From: Ammopiptanthus mongolicus
Taxonomy: Eukaryota; Streptophyta; Magnoliopsida; Fabales; Fabaceae
Direction: 5' to 3'
Length of the DNA stretch: 64,000 nucleotides
Assembly (NCBI GenBank): GCA_039655645.1
Contig: CM077346.1
Coordinates: forward strand, 66,425,283-66,489,282
Shown here: positions 23,754-35,546 of the stretch, piece after piece
How positions within the stretch are numbered: position 1 is the first letter of the stretch
How the letters are laid out: the number at the start of each line of letters is the position of its first letter
Translations under genes and position numbers: made by a program
The notes under the pieces: model-generated
What the model was told of the DNA's origin: nothing
Database searches by the model: none
The model's input: only the letters and a program-made list of their open reading frames with translations

Positions 23754-26700
23754 TGTAACGCCCCGATTTTTTCACGTTTTCTAATTCTTCAGTATTTTAA
23801 TGTCTTTATTTTATTCGAGGTCATAGGAATAGAAATAAAATATTCCGAGACCATAGTCATGCTCGACGATATCGTAGGAAGCTATGATTAAGTTTTGAGT
23901 CGAACACTCAAACGGAGTCCGGTCTGCGTTTTTACACTGACAGTATGATTTTACTGCTCAGAAGGCCTCAGATGAACCCGTGAACGAGACAGTAAGTCTT
24001 AGAATTCGATTATCTACGTTTGGTTAAATTTCGCAAAAATTTCAGAAAAATAACTTCCTGACCTTCGTTCGGGCGGAATCCTCAATCGGGTGACGAACGG
24101 AGCCACATATGGATTTAACGTGACTCGCCAACAGATAATCTTGATATCACATCATCCCAGGACACTTGGGAGAGTATGCCAGAGTCGTCATAACGTTCGG
24201 AAATATCTGGACGCAAAATGACCAAAATGCCCCTATGCTTAGTCTTTTACACTTTTACCATTTTACCCTTTTGGGCAAATGACCTTTTTACCCTTAAGTG
24301 AGCTCTTAAGAGCTGAACTCAGCCCCTCACTCCCTCATTTTCGCACAGCCCCCTTCCCAAGTAGAACTCCATAATTGTTCTTGAGAGAAAACTCCATTTT
24401 CATTCTTGAAAAGCTTGAATCACTTGATTCCTTGAGCAATCTTCCTTCATTTCAAGGTATGATCACTTCTACGATCTCTTAGCTTTTGAATCTTTCTTTA
24501 TTTCAAGATCAATCTTCATTTTCTTGAAAAGAAATTCTTAGATCCAAAACTTTGAAAATCCATAGGAAATTGTAGAAAAATCCTTTTGAGGTAAGACCAA
24601 GTTCTTTGAACTCACATCATCATTCTCTACCTAAACCCAAGAGCTTATGATTCAACTCTCATCATAGCTCAAAGAGTACTTTTTGGCCGAACCCTATTTG
24701 ATGATGATGAATGGTGTTTTCATCAATTTTTGATTTCTAACACTTGATTTCATCCTTAGCTTTCCTAATGCCTTTGAATCCATGAAATGGGAAACCAAGA
24801 TCAATTCCTAACCTTTTTAACCTAGGGTGGCTGAAATCCTCTTTGTTAGAATAGTTGAGATTGGCTTTGATTGTTGTTTAATGTTTGATTGTTGTGTTGT
24901 TGTAGTTGTTGACGATTACCAAGAGGTTCACAAACCGATCAACTGACTTTGATCCGGGAATCTGCTCATCAACAGGTATGGGGGGTGAACCTCATTCACA
25001 CCAAGATGGTGGTAGTGAAGATGGTTGTTTAAGTTATGTGTGGGTGAAACCCTTTAGTTTGGGTTCACTGGTAATGGTTAAGTTGTGTTAAGTCCTCTTG
25101 GAGAACAATGTGTGATATTTGTAGTTATGCTTGTATGCCTTATCATGTGTTGTATGATGATGCTGTCTAGGTGAGAAAATGATTTCTTGCATGATGAAAA
25201 ACCTACTTTGATTACTAGATCAAGTATGGACTTTTGTGCTTATGTGCTTAAGTATGAACTTTTGTGCTTATGTGCTTAATTATGATGCAATGTTGTGTGT
25301 TATTGTTCATCATAATTGTGTAAGTTTTGTGAGCCATAATTTGATTAGTTGGTGAAGTAAATCTTCACATTGGTTCCTAGTTGGCTTTTAGCCATGACCT
25401 TGAGAAAGGGAAGAACATGTGTAGTTCTTGAACAAATCAAGTTTTGATGTAAAGAAATTGTTTTTAATAACTTATGTTTTTCAAAGAAAAACCCTAAGTG
25501 ACTTTGATCCAAAGATCAAAGGGAATTAAATCTCAAAGTGTTTTCACCAAAGTGAAACATGTTTTATACCTTATCCTTAGTCCATCTAGTTAATCAAGTG
25601 ACTCAAAACGAGAAAAGAAGTGATTTCATGAAGAGAATCAAAATGGTTCCATAAGGTTGTCTTGTTTTAAGGCAACTTTTCGCTAAGCGAATTTACCTTC
25701 GCTAAGCGAAAACAGAGAAATTCTAAGTTGGGCATCAATGCCTCACTTTCGCTAAGCGAATCAATATTCGCTAAGCGATTAAGATAATTTCCCTACGCGA
25801 ATTATGTTTCGCCGAGCGATCCAGAGGAGTTTCAAAAGAGGTGTAACCGCCTCCATTTTAGCTAAGCGAATACAACACATTTCGCTACGCCATTTATGTT
25901 TCGCCGAGCGATGCAGAGGAGTTCTAAAGGAGGCATTACTGCCTCAATTTCGCTAAGCGAATGTAATTCTGCTAAGCGAATTTCATGTTTCAGAAAATGC
26001 TAAAAAATAGAGTAAGTAAGTGGTTCAAAAATTGTTTCAAATCAAATGGGTTTCAATTGAGAAGTTGTTTTGGTTTACAAAGGAGTTTTTAACTCAACTC
26101 GTAAAGTTTTACATATAAAAACCTAAGTTAAGTAATTAACTTAGAGTTGAAGACAAGGGTTAATTATGTATGGTATGTGGTGGAACAAGACCATATGCTA
26201 TACCATTGATGACTTAGTACATCAATGACTTCATAAGACATAAACACAAACATGAAACGTTTTGAGTTTTGAAACAGTAGTTCGATGACGGACCGGTGAT
26301 TCGGACCCCGATCAGTCGTTCAATTGTTTCATTCTTGTGAAGACTCGATCCCGGAGGGATCACGAGATTTATCCTGTGTATAAAGGTTTTTTTTTTTTTC
26401 AAAAGACACATATAGTTCCTAAGGAAGAGAACCTTAGTAGACTTCGAGGTTTATCCGGGGGATAGACATTGCTTGATCGCATCTGCTTTGTGTAAGCATT
26501 GGCATTTCATTTGCATAGTTGTAAGGCCTTGAGCCTAGGAGTTGAGCTTACACCTTGATGCGGGTGCGAATCTTACGGTGACGATCTTCATGGTCTTTTT
26601 GGAGGTATTAGGGTTGGGAGGGCTTACATGTGGCCAGTTGGTAGCTCTTCTGTGTCGTGGCAAATCTGTGCAATACACTGATATCCTCTACTAAATGCCG

Positions 26701-27499
26701 TACTGTTCATGTTTGGTCGAGAGTGTTTCCATAAAGCCAGATACGTGCACGTTACGAATGTTGTACCATCTTGCTCATGGTTGGCAGAAACCGGAACATG
26801 TCCTCCCATTCACTCTCTCCGAACGTTTTGTTAGCGTCATGGAGTTTACATTTACTGTTATACATCGCTGTATTGTTTGAGAATGCCTTATATTATACTG
26901 TTAACTGCTTAACATGATATTATGCTGTCAACTGCTTAATATATTTGATGTTGAGAATTCTTGTAAGCATGTTGGGTACGCTGTTACCCGGTGAGTCGTC
27001 CCGTTTTTACTATTGTTGTTTTGCTGTGTTGATGAACGGGAATCTCACCCATATCTGTATGTTTTCTGCTGGTACTTGTTTTTGCTGCTTGAACAGATGG
27101 ACGTGACGATGGTTCAGTCCAGTAGTCTCCTTGAGCCCGGAGGCGGACTCTTTTGCTGTTTTAGTTTTGTTGTCGGCCAGACTATGTTAGTTTTTGTAGT
27201 ACCTTTTGGGAGCTACGACTCCTAGTACTTATTTTATTTCTTATGTCAGTTATACATTAGACCTATGTTAGTATATAGTATTATTTCTATTTCTGTTTCT
27301 GTTCTGTGCTTATTATACAGTATGTTCTAGAAATGCATGGCGAACCTAAGTTCGTTTATTAGTATTATTTACCTTCACGAATCCCATTACATCTTGTGAA
27401 AAGAAAAAGAAAAAAAGAAAACCGTATTTTCCGCATTAAATAATATTTTCGCCCTTATAAACGTTCGGGAATGTGACACTCGGGAAAGGGTATTGCACA
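23754..27499 (+). mobile_element. 3' LTR, chromovirus subfamily A-I
   Basis: Starts TGTAACGCCCCG right after the polypurine tract and ends near 27499 (AAAGGGTATTGCACA). Length about 3.75 kb, like the solo LTR at 1220. Its start differs from the LTRs at 12021 and 37908, so it is not the partner of the LTR at 12021. No coding region is credible. The stretch 25679-25980 is a palindrome array, and 26400-27499 is plain LTR. Confidence 0.8.
25679..25980. repeat. Paired TTCGCTAAGCGAA palindromes (about 11 sites)
   Basis: 13-bp sites, mostly in pairs 19 bp apart: 25679/25698, 25748/25767, 25789/25808, 25881/25900 and 25949/25968, plus a single site at 25858. Four are perfect (25679, 25698, 25748, 25949). 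Others have changes such as TTCGCCGAGCGAT. A higher-order repeat of about 92 bp is also visible (25808 against 25900). A second dyad, GAGGCA-N4-TGCCTC, occurs between groups near 25930. Confidence 0.9.
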
Positions 27500-28001
27500 C
27501 ATAGCCCCAAGATGTTCACAAGGAGCAAGATACAACACAATCGGGCATGGCCTAGTGACCGTAGCCCAAGGAGCAGTACAGCAGGTGGTGAGACCGCAAG
27601 CTACCAGAAGAGTGTTTACCGTATGAGGAACTGAATCATCTCAATCCCCTAATCTTATACAAGATATGTGCCTAATGTCAAGTAAACTCTTATCAGTATT
27701 GTTTGACTCGGGAGCTACGCATTTGTTCACATCCCAAGAGTATGTGGATCATTTGAAATTGTCTGTTTCTTTACTGCCTCATGACTTAATTGTTTCTACT
27801 CCTACCAGTAAATCTTTAACAACCATGACTATTTGTCTTAAATGCACTATCGTTGTTGAAAATAGAACTTTTCTTGTTGATCTTGTTTGTTTGCCAATGC
27901 AACAACTTGATATAATTTTAGGTATGGATTGGCTTTCGGCTAACCATGTAGTGTTAGATTGTTCTAAAAGACCTTGTCATTCCCTGAGCAATCTAGATTG
28001 A
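27500..28001 (+). pseudogene. Chromovirus gag end and protease
   Basis: Resumes the main chromovirus after the inserted fragment. A damaged gag tail leads into a retropepsin at 27666-28001: LFDSGATHLFTS carries the DSGA active site, and LDIILGMDWL is the ILG motif. The enzyme cleaves the polyprotein. The frame stops at 28001 and the junction with reverse transcriptase is broken. Codon choice and decay match the gag at 21286, and between them no domain is duplicated. That supports one original gene. Confidence 0.85.
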
Positions 28002-28069
28002 TGCCTGCCAATGATAGAAATCTTATGTTAGGTAGTGAACCTTAGAAACACGTGTTGTTATTCTCTATG

Positions 28070-29503
28070 GAAGCTAAGGAACCTCCCAAGTTGGATTCGT
28101 TGCCTATAGTGCGAGAGTTTCCGGAAGTTTTCCCTGATGATGTTCCAGATTAACCACTGAAAAGAGAGATAGAATTCGCTATAGACCTCATACCAGGAAC
28201 TGGACCAATTTCGATAGCACCTTATCGAATGGCTCCAGCAAAGTTGGCAGAATTGAAGAAGCAGTTGGATGACATGTCGGGTATGGAGTTTATAAGACCG
28301 AGTGCTTCACCTTGGGGAGTGCCGGTGCTGTTTGTTAAGAAGAAGGATGAAGTTCAAGGTTGTGCATGGATTATACGCAGTTGAACGAGGTGATGATCAA
28401 GAATAAGTATTAGTCACCTAGGATTGACGACTTGATGGAACAGTTGAAAGAAGCGGTAGTGTTTTCGAAGATTGACTTAAGATCTGGTTATCATCAGATT
28501 CGAGTCAAGAAGGAGGATGTACCGAAGACGGCGTTTAGGAGTCGGTATGAACACTATGAGTATCTAGTTATGCCCTTTGGTGTGACTAATGCTCCAACAG
28601 TGTTTATGGATTACATGAACCGGATTTTCCGACCATTCTTGGATAAGTACGTAGTTGTCTTTATTGACGATATTCTTATCTATTCCCTTAATCGTAAAGA
28701 ACACCACAAACATCTGAGGATTGTGCTTCAAGTGTTAAAGGACCGACAACTTTATGCAAAGTTGTCCAAGTGTGAGTTTTGGTTGGAAGAAGTGCAATTC
28801 TTAGGTCATGTGATTAATCGAGATGGGGTAGCGGTGGATCTAGCAAAGGTTGAAGTTGTGGTACGGTGGGAAAGTCCTAAGTCGGTAAGTGAGATACGGA
28901 GTTTTCTAGGCTTAGCTGGATATTACCGAAGGTTCATCGAAGGATTCTTGAAGATTGCGTTGCCCATGACGCAGCTAATGAGGAAGGGAATGTCCTTTGT
29001 ATGGACGGATGAATGTGAGAAAAGTTTTCAAGAGTTGAAAAGAAGGTTGACTACATCACCAGTATTGACATTACCAGATTCTTTAGGACAGTTTGACGTA
29101 TACTGTGAAGTGCCATACAAAGGAATGGGTTGTGTCCTAATGCAAGACTAGAGGGTCATAGCGTATGCTTCGCGACAGTTGAGAGTTCATGAGAGGAATT
29201 ATCCAACTCATGATTTGGAGCTGGCAGCTATAGTGTTTGCTTTAAAGATATGGCGACACTATTTATATGGAGCTAAGTTTATAGTGTACAGTGACCATAA
29301 GAGCTTAAGGTATCTGTTTGATCAGAAGGAGTTAAACATAAGACAAAGGAGGTGGATGAAATTCATAAAGGATTATGAATTTGATCTACCATACCATCCC
29401 GGAAAAGCAAATGTGGTAGCGGATTCGTTAAGTAGGAAATCCTTGCACGTGTCTGCTATGATGGTAAAAGACCTGGAACTAATTGAACAGTTCAGAATTT
29501 GAA
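28070..29503 (+). pseudogene. Chromovirus reverse transcriptase and RNase H
   Basis: Ty3-type polymerase. After a damaged N-terminus (REFPEVFPDD, PYRMAPAKLAELKKQLDD, SPWGVPVLFVKKKD) the core reads KIDLRSGYHQIRV, MPFGVTNAP and the catalytic FIDDILIY (28662-28685). FLGLAGYYRRFI and the RNase H segment follow (HDLELAAIVFALKIWRHYLYG, VYSDHKSLRYLF, HPGKANVVADSLSR). Stops at 28151, 28379, 28410 and 29149 and at least one frameshift near 28360. The RNase H start reads YCEV where most relatives have YCDA, a possible loss of a catalytic aspartate. Confidence 0.9.
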
Positions 29504-29519
29504 TCTAGGTATAGGATGA

Positions 29520-30612
29520 TCTAGAGATAAGATAAACCTAGGAATGGTCACAGTAACGAGCGACTTTTTGAAGACGATCATGGAGAAACAAGAAGTTGAT
29601 TAGTATCTTCAGAAAGTGAAAGAACAAGTAGAGGAAGGCAGAACATCTGAGTTTAGGATGAATCAAGATGGAGTCTTGAGGTATGGTGATAGGATCTGTG
29701 TGCCAATGGATATAGAGCGAAGAAGGATGATCTTGGAGGAAGCGCACAAGAGTAGGCTGAGTTTTCATCCAGGAGGGACCAAAATGTATCAAGACTTGAA
29801 GAAGATGTTTTGGTGGCCTAGAATGAAGAAGGAAGTAGCTGAATATGTGTTAGCTTGCTTGGTTTGTCAGAAGGTGAAGATAGAACATCAGAAGCCAGCA
29901 GGGTTGTTATAATCTTTAGATATCCCAGAATGGAAATGGGATGGTATATCTATGGATTTTGTGGATGGTTTGCCAAGAACTAACAATAGGCATGATGCAA
30001 TTTGGGTAATCGTCGATAGGTTAACGAAGTGTGCTCACTTCTTACCTATTGGTGAAAGTTATACGTTAGAAAGGTTAACCCAAATATACATCAAGGAGGT
30101 AGTAAGGTTGCACGGAGTGCTTCAAATATTGTTTCTGACAGAGATCCTAAACTTACATCTAGATTCTGGAAGCAGTTACATAAGGCTTTGGGAACTAAGT
30201 TGAGGTTGAGTTCTACTTATCATCCTCAGACGGATGGTCAGTCGGAATGAACGATTCAATCATTGGAAGATCTCTTAAGAGCTTGTGTTTTGGAATACAT
30301 AGGAAGTTGGGATGAGTTCATACTGTTGATTGAGTTTACCTATAACAATAGTTTTCATTCAAGTATAGGTATGGCACCTTACAAAGTGTTGTACGACAGA
30401 AAGTGTAGAACACTGTTGTGCTGGTATGAGACAGGAGAAAGTCAAGTGCTAGGACCGGAGGTAGTACAACGGATGACAGAACAAATCAAGAGGATAAGGA
30501 AAAATATGAAAGTCACATAGGACAGAAAAAAGAGTTACAACGATAAAAGGAGAAGACCTTTAGAATTCCAGGAAGGAGACCATGTTTTTCTGAGAGTAAC
30601 TCCAAGGACTAG
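29520..30612 (+). pseudogene. Chromovirus integrase, first part
   Basis: HHCC finger (LEEAHKSRLSFHPGGTK to CLVCQKVK, 29736-29880), then the catalytic core with MDFVDGLPRTNNRHDAIWVIVDRLTKCAHF. A frameshift lies near 30120, after which the expected SDRDPKF region is out of frame. The YHPQTDGQSE segment continues and has a TGA at 30247. The gene is cut in its C-terminal part at 30612 by the LTR at 30613, and the rest is at 37487. Flanking bases ACTAG (30608-30612) and ATTGG (37482-37486) look like a decayed 5-bp duplication. Confidence 0.88.
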
Positions 30613-32194
30613 TGCAACACCCCGATTTTCGTGCTTTCTAATATCAGTAAATTATATAATTGAGTTTATAAATTTATTCAAGGTATAGAAAACGAATTAA
30701 AATAAACTGAGACCATAGTCACGCTCTACGCTATCGTAGGGAATTATGGTTAAACTTTGGGTCGAAAACTCAGACGGAACCTGGTCTACGTTTTTTCACT
30801 GACAGTAAGATTTTACTACTTAAGAGACCTAATTTTGACTCGTGAACGAAACATTTAGGCTTATAATTGGATTTCCAACATTTTCGTTAAATTTGAAAAA
30901 TATAGGTTCCTACGCTTTATTCGGACGAAATCTCAAATCGGGTGATGAACGGAGCCGAATAGGGATTTTCCAGAACCCGATAACGGATAAACATGAAGTC
31001 ACATCAGGTCACATCACCTAGGAAAGCATGCCAGTGTCATGATGACGTTAGAAAATATCTGGATGCGAAAAGACCAAAATACCCCTGACTTTTATGGAAA
31101 TTACACTTAGGTCCTAAAGTGAAAAGACCATTTTGCCCTTAAGTGAAGTTTTTTGGACCTTCCTACCCTTAACCCCTTCATACCCCACCCCCCTCCTTCA
31201 TGAACCTTCATTCATTTCATTTCCTCCTAAAAACTCATTTCTTCATCACTTTCTCTCTTTTTTTTCTTAAGAATCTTCAAGCACTTTTGGTGAAGCAAAG
31301 TTGATCACTTCACTCATCTTCATCATCTAGGAGCTATGGACTTCATTCTTGATCTCTTAATCTCCATATTACTCCATTGAAATCTTCTTTCAAGCTTTTG
31401 TTCAAGTTGAACTTCAAAATTTCAAAATTTTATAGGAAATTGTAGAAAAATCCTTTTAATGTCAAACCAATTTCTATGAACTAGTATCATCATCCTCTTT
31501 CTAATCCAAGAGCTTGTAACCAAAAGAGCTCCCTAGATCATATGGGTATCAATGGCCGAATCCTATTTATTGAGAAAGCTTGAGTTTTTTATTCCATTTT
31601 TGAGTAAAAAAGACTTGATTTAGTGTTATGTATGCTTAAGGATCATTGATCCAAGAGTTAGGAATTTTTAGACATCTCTAGCCCATTTTCCATGAAGAGG
31701 TCGAACCCTATATCATAAGAAATCATGGGGTTTTGCTTCAAATTTTTGTGTAATAAAACTTACTCTAGTGTTGTGTATACTTGAGGATTATTTATCCAAG
31801 AGTTGGTAAAGTTTTAACAACTTTAGCCTATTTTGATAAAAAGGGGCCGAACCCTAGTCATAGGAATTAGAGGGGTTTTGATTGGATTGTATTAATTTCT
31901 GGTTGTTATTTGTTGTAAAGGATCGGACGGTGTTTGACTGTTCGGAAGCGTGTATGGTTGACAGTTGCGGAGCCGCAGTCAGAGTTGCCCGGGGAAACTC
32001 ATTGGAAAACTATTCAGGTGGGGAGAAAGAACTTTATCATCGGGAAAGCAAGCTTTGTATAGAATATATACATCTGTAGAGGAAACCTTAAACCCTAGTA
32101 GAGGTTGAGCCCTGGATAAAGTTCATGGACCCCAGCTTCTAGATGTTGGGTGGCGATCACTATTAGTCTGAGAGTCTTCTCTCTGTCTTTTGAC
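30613..32194 (+). mobile_element. Inserted LTR, subfamily A-II, left part
   Basis: Starts TGCAACACCCCGATTTTC, close to the LTRs at 12021 and 37908. It lies within the integrase gene. It is interrupted at 32194 by a hAT transposon and continues at 37208. Without the hAT it is about 1.86 kb, and no internal retroelement region accompanies it, so it is a solo LTR. It includes the tandem duplication also seen at 13041. Confidence 0.85.
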
Positions 32195-32902
32195 TAGGGC
32201 TGATCACCAACCCGTGACCCGCCCGAACCCGATCTACCTATTTCCTATTCTGGTGAAACGGGCGGGTTGTAATAGGTTACCGGTTAAACAGGTTAAAAAA
32301 TAGGGTAGTTATGGGTAAATTTGGTCGGGTCCGGGTTAGTCAATTTTTAACCCAACCCGATCCGAACCGACCGTTGCTAAAAAAGTAAATACCCATAAAA
32401 AACCCTACCCGGCTACCCTACATGTAAAAAATTAAAAACTTTACTTTCTTTCAACTCTCAGTCTCATTTCACTCTCTTTCACTTGAGACTATCGTCTCAT
32501 CTCATTCTCTCAACTCTCAAAACCCTAGCCATCTCTCCTTCTTTTCCTTTGTTTGTTTATTTGATTGATTCTTTTCTTATGGTTTGATTATTAAGGTTTT
32601 GTTTGATTTTTGTCTTAGGGTTTGAGATTGAAGTTGAGGCATTATTCTGAAGTTGAGCACACCCTGATCCTTTGAATCCAGTGACCAGTGCTTACTCGTG
32701 ACCATCAACAAGGTCATCTATCACACCCATTCAACCTTTTCTCTGTTCTCTGTCTCAAATTGTCTAGGGTATCAATTTTTTTTGTTTGCTTTTTGAAATC
32801 TATTTCCCAAATAACTATTTCTATGTTTTAATCTTCGATTTTCTTGTTATTCTTTCAATATTGCTCTGTTTTAATTTGTTTGTTTCTCTTGTGTTCAGTG
32901 CT

Positions 32903-33113
32903 TGACAATATAGATCTATGTGATGTTGATATTTTGTTGTTATTCTTTCAATATTGCTCTGTGATGTTGATATTCTGTTATTTATTTTTCTGAAAACTTA
33001 TGGATCACTGGTTGACAATATAACTATGTGATGTTGATATTTTGTTGTTATTCTTTCAATATTGCTCTGTGACCTATTCTATTTTGTTATTTATTTTTCT
33101 GAAAACTTATGGA
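32903..33113 (+). repeat. Tandem duplication in hAT leader
   Basis: Two copies of about 105 bp sharing GATGTTGATATTTTGTTG, TTCTTTCAATATTGCTCTG and TTTTTCTGAAAACTTATGG. It lies upstream of the transposase start in what is probably untranslated leader or intron. Confidence 0.85.
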
Positions 33114-33414
33114 CATTCCAGTTCAGAATATTATTCATATTTTATTATTGATTTTGCTAATATGTGTTATTTATAGTACATGAAATGACACTCTTTCACA
33201 GTTTGCTTGTTAGGTTTACTTTATTGAGATGAATTTTACTTTGAACAACCCTTTAAGTCTATGCTTAACTGAAATGATACTCTTTTACAGTTGACTTGTT
33301 AGGTTTACTTGCTGGATAAGTCTATGCTTAACTCTGTATATAATAAACTCTACATTAATCTATTTAAACCTGAATGAAAGACATAAAACACTTCACACTT
33401 CATATGTTTCAGAA

Positions 33415-35546
33415 ATGGAACATTGTAATCAGAACTTGCCTCCTACACCTAATTTAACACAAGAAACAACACCCACTCAACCCACTAACAAGCCAGCAGC
33501 TATAAATGAAGCTGCAAGGGCTAATCCCCCTCCTCTTCCTCCTAAAAATACAAGGAAGAGAAAACCAAATGCTAGTGGCACTCGAAGAACATCAAGTGCA
33601 TGGGATCACTTCACCATGTTGCCTGAGAGTGAAGCCAAAGACCCAACTGCATCATGTAATTATTGTGGCAAAAGATATCTAGCTGACACCAAGACTCATG
33701 GCACATCAAACATGCTTTATCACCTCAAATCATGTCCTAAATATACATATGCTATCAGCAATGATCCCAATCAAACATTCCTTTCTTTTGCTCCTGGTAG
33801 GAGTGGAGAAGATAGTAATCTGGTTGCAGCAAGCCATAGATTTAATGTTGAGGCTTGTAGAAAGGCATTGGCCGTGTTCATCACCTTAGATGAACAACCC
33901 TTTAGAGCAGTTGAAGGAGCGGGTTTCAAGCATTTTTGTCGACAATTACAACCACAATTTACACTCCCTTCAAGGGATACTGTGGCTAGGGGCTGTTTTA
34001 AGCTTTATTTAGATGAAAAGGTCAGGTTAAAGAATTTTTTTAGATCTGAATGTAGTAGGGTTGCACTCACCACTGATTGTTGGACATCTGTCCAGAACCT
34101 TAGTTATTTAACCCTCACAGCTCATTTTATAGACAAGGAGTGGAAGTATCAAAAAAGGATAATCAGCTTCTCTATAGTTGCCAACCATAGAGGTGAGACC
34201 ATAGGGAAGAAAGTTGAAGAAGTTTTAAGAGAATGGGGACTTAGAAATGTATCCAAAATCACAGTAGATAATGCATCATCAAATGATGTGGCTGTGACAC
34301 ATTTGAAAAAGCGCCTTAAGAACATGAATGGGTTAGTGCTAGATGGAGAGTTCCTCCATATGAGATGTTGTGCACACATCCTCAACCTAGTAGTTAATGA
34401 TGGGTTGAAGGATATTCCTACTTCCATTGGAAGCATACGTAATGCTGTTAGGTTTGTGAGGTCTTCACCTCAAAGACTTGCCAAGTTCAAGGAGTGCATA
34501 GAGTTTGCTGGAATTTCATCTCAAAAACTTGTGTGTCTTGATGTTCCTACTAGATGGAACTCAACATATATGATGCTGGATGCTGCGGAAAGGTTTCAAT
34601 TAGCATTTGAAAAGCTTGAATTTGAGGAATCAAGCTATTTGGAATACTTTGGGGCTGCTGGTCCCCCTTCTAGTGTAGATTGGGAGAAAGCACGGGCCTT
34701 TGTGAAATTTCTTAAGATCTTCTATGAGGCCACAAAGATATTTTCATCTTCTTTGCATAGTAACATACACTCTGCATTCCACCAATTGGCCTCAATCCAT
34801 TTTGAACTTATGCAGTCCATCATGAACATTAATTCTGTTTTCAGTGACATGGGAAAAGATATGAAGGAAAAATATGACAAGTATTGGGGAAATATTAAAA
34901 ATATCAATCAAATGATTTATTTTGGTGTCATTCTTGACCCCTGTTATAAGTTTAGGTATGTGGAGTGGTCATTTCAAGACATGTACAAAGATGATCTAAA
35001 TTTTTCCAATCAATTGACAACTAGTATAAAACATAATCTGCATAAAATGTATGATTGGTATGTTGTAACACACAAGCAACAAAATAGGCCTAGGCAAACC
35101 TCTCATGCTCCATCGGAGGGGAGTTCATATTTAGAAACATCTAGTCCTGCTGAAATTTCAGCACATTTGGCAAGGGCTGATGCTTTTAAGAAGCATTGAT
35201 CAGAAAAATGAGCTTGAGAGGTACTTCGCTGAAACATGTGTAGATGGGGATGACACATTTGATTTGCTTGTGTGGTGGAAGCAAAATTCCTCTAGGTTTC
35301 CCATATTGTCAAAGCATGGCTCGGGATGTTTTGGCCACTCCTGTTTCTACTGTGGCCTCGGAAAGTGCTTTTAGTACCGGAGGTAGAGTTTTGGACACAT
35401 TTAGGAGCTCTCTAAACCCCGAAATGGCAGAGGCACTGATCTGTGTTCAAAATTGGTTGAGGTCCTCTCTCTACCAATTGAATGACCTCAATTCGATTAA
35501 GGAGTTTGAGACATCTGCCAAAATTGTAACAGGTACTTGTTTCTAA
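33415..35546 (+). pseudogene. hAT transposase (BED finger, RNase H fold, dimerisation domain)
   Basis: Cut-and-paste transposase of the Ac/Tam3-like hAT superfamily, acting in the nucleus on the element's ends. The start ATG at 33415 opens a 594-codon frame. Pro-rich N-terminus with a basic patch (TRKRKPN, about residue 46-52). BED zinc finger with C81, C84, H103 and C107. RNase H-fold core with TTDCWTS (about 220) and ITVDNASSND (about 283), which carry the first two acidic catalytic positions. CCAHILNLVV and DVPTRWNSTYMML follow. The frame ends at 35199, and coding continues in two other frames: first DQKNELERYF, then ARDVLATPVSTVASESAFSTGG to EALICVQNWLR, the C-terminal hAT dimerisation domain (35319-35460). 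One-base shifts lie near 35195 and 35310. Such damage probably makes it inactive. Confidence 0.92.

Noticed and set aside
25679..25980. CRISPR-like array
   Set aside because: The repeats are 13-bp palindromes in pairs with short, similar spacers, inside a plant LTR, with no cas genes. CRISPR repeats are longer and spacers unique.
12021..27499. LTRs at 12021 and 23754 as the two LTRs of one element
   Set aside because: They belong to different subfamilies (starts and ends differ). The LTR at 37908 matches 12021 much better, and the domains between are complete only if the element continues to 37878.
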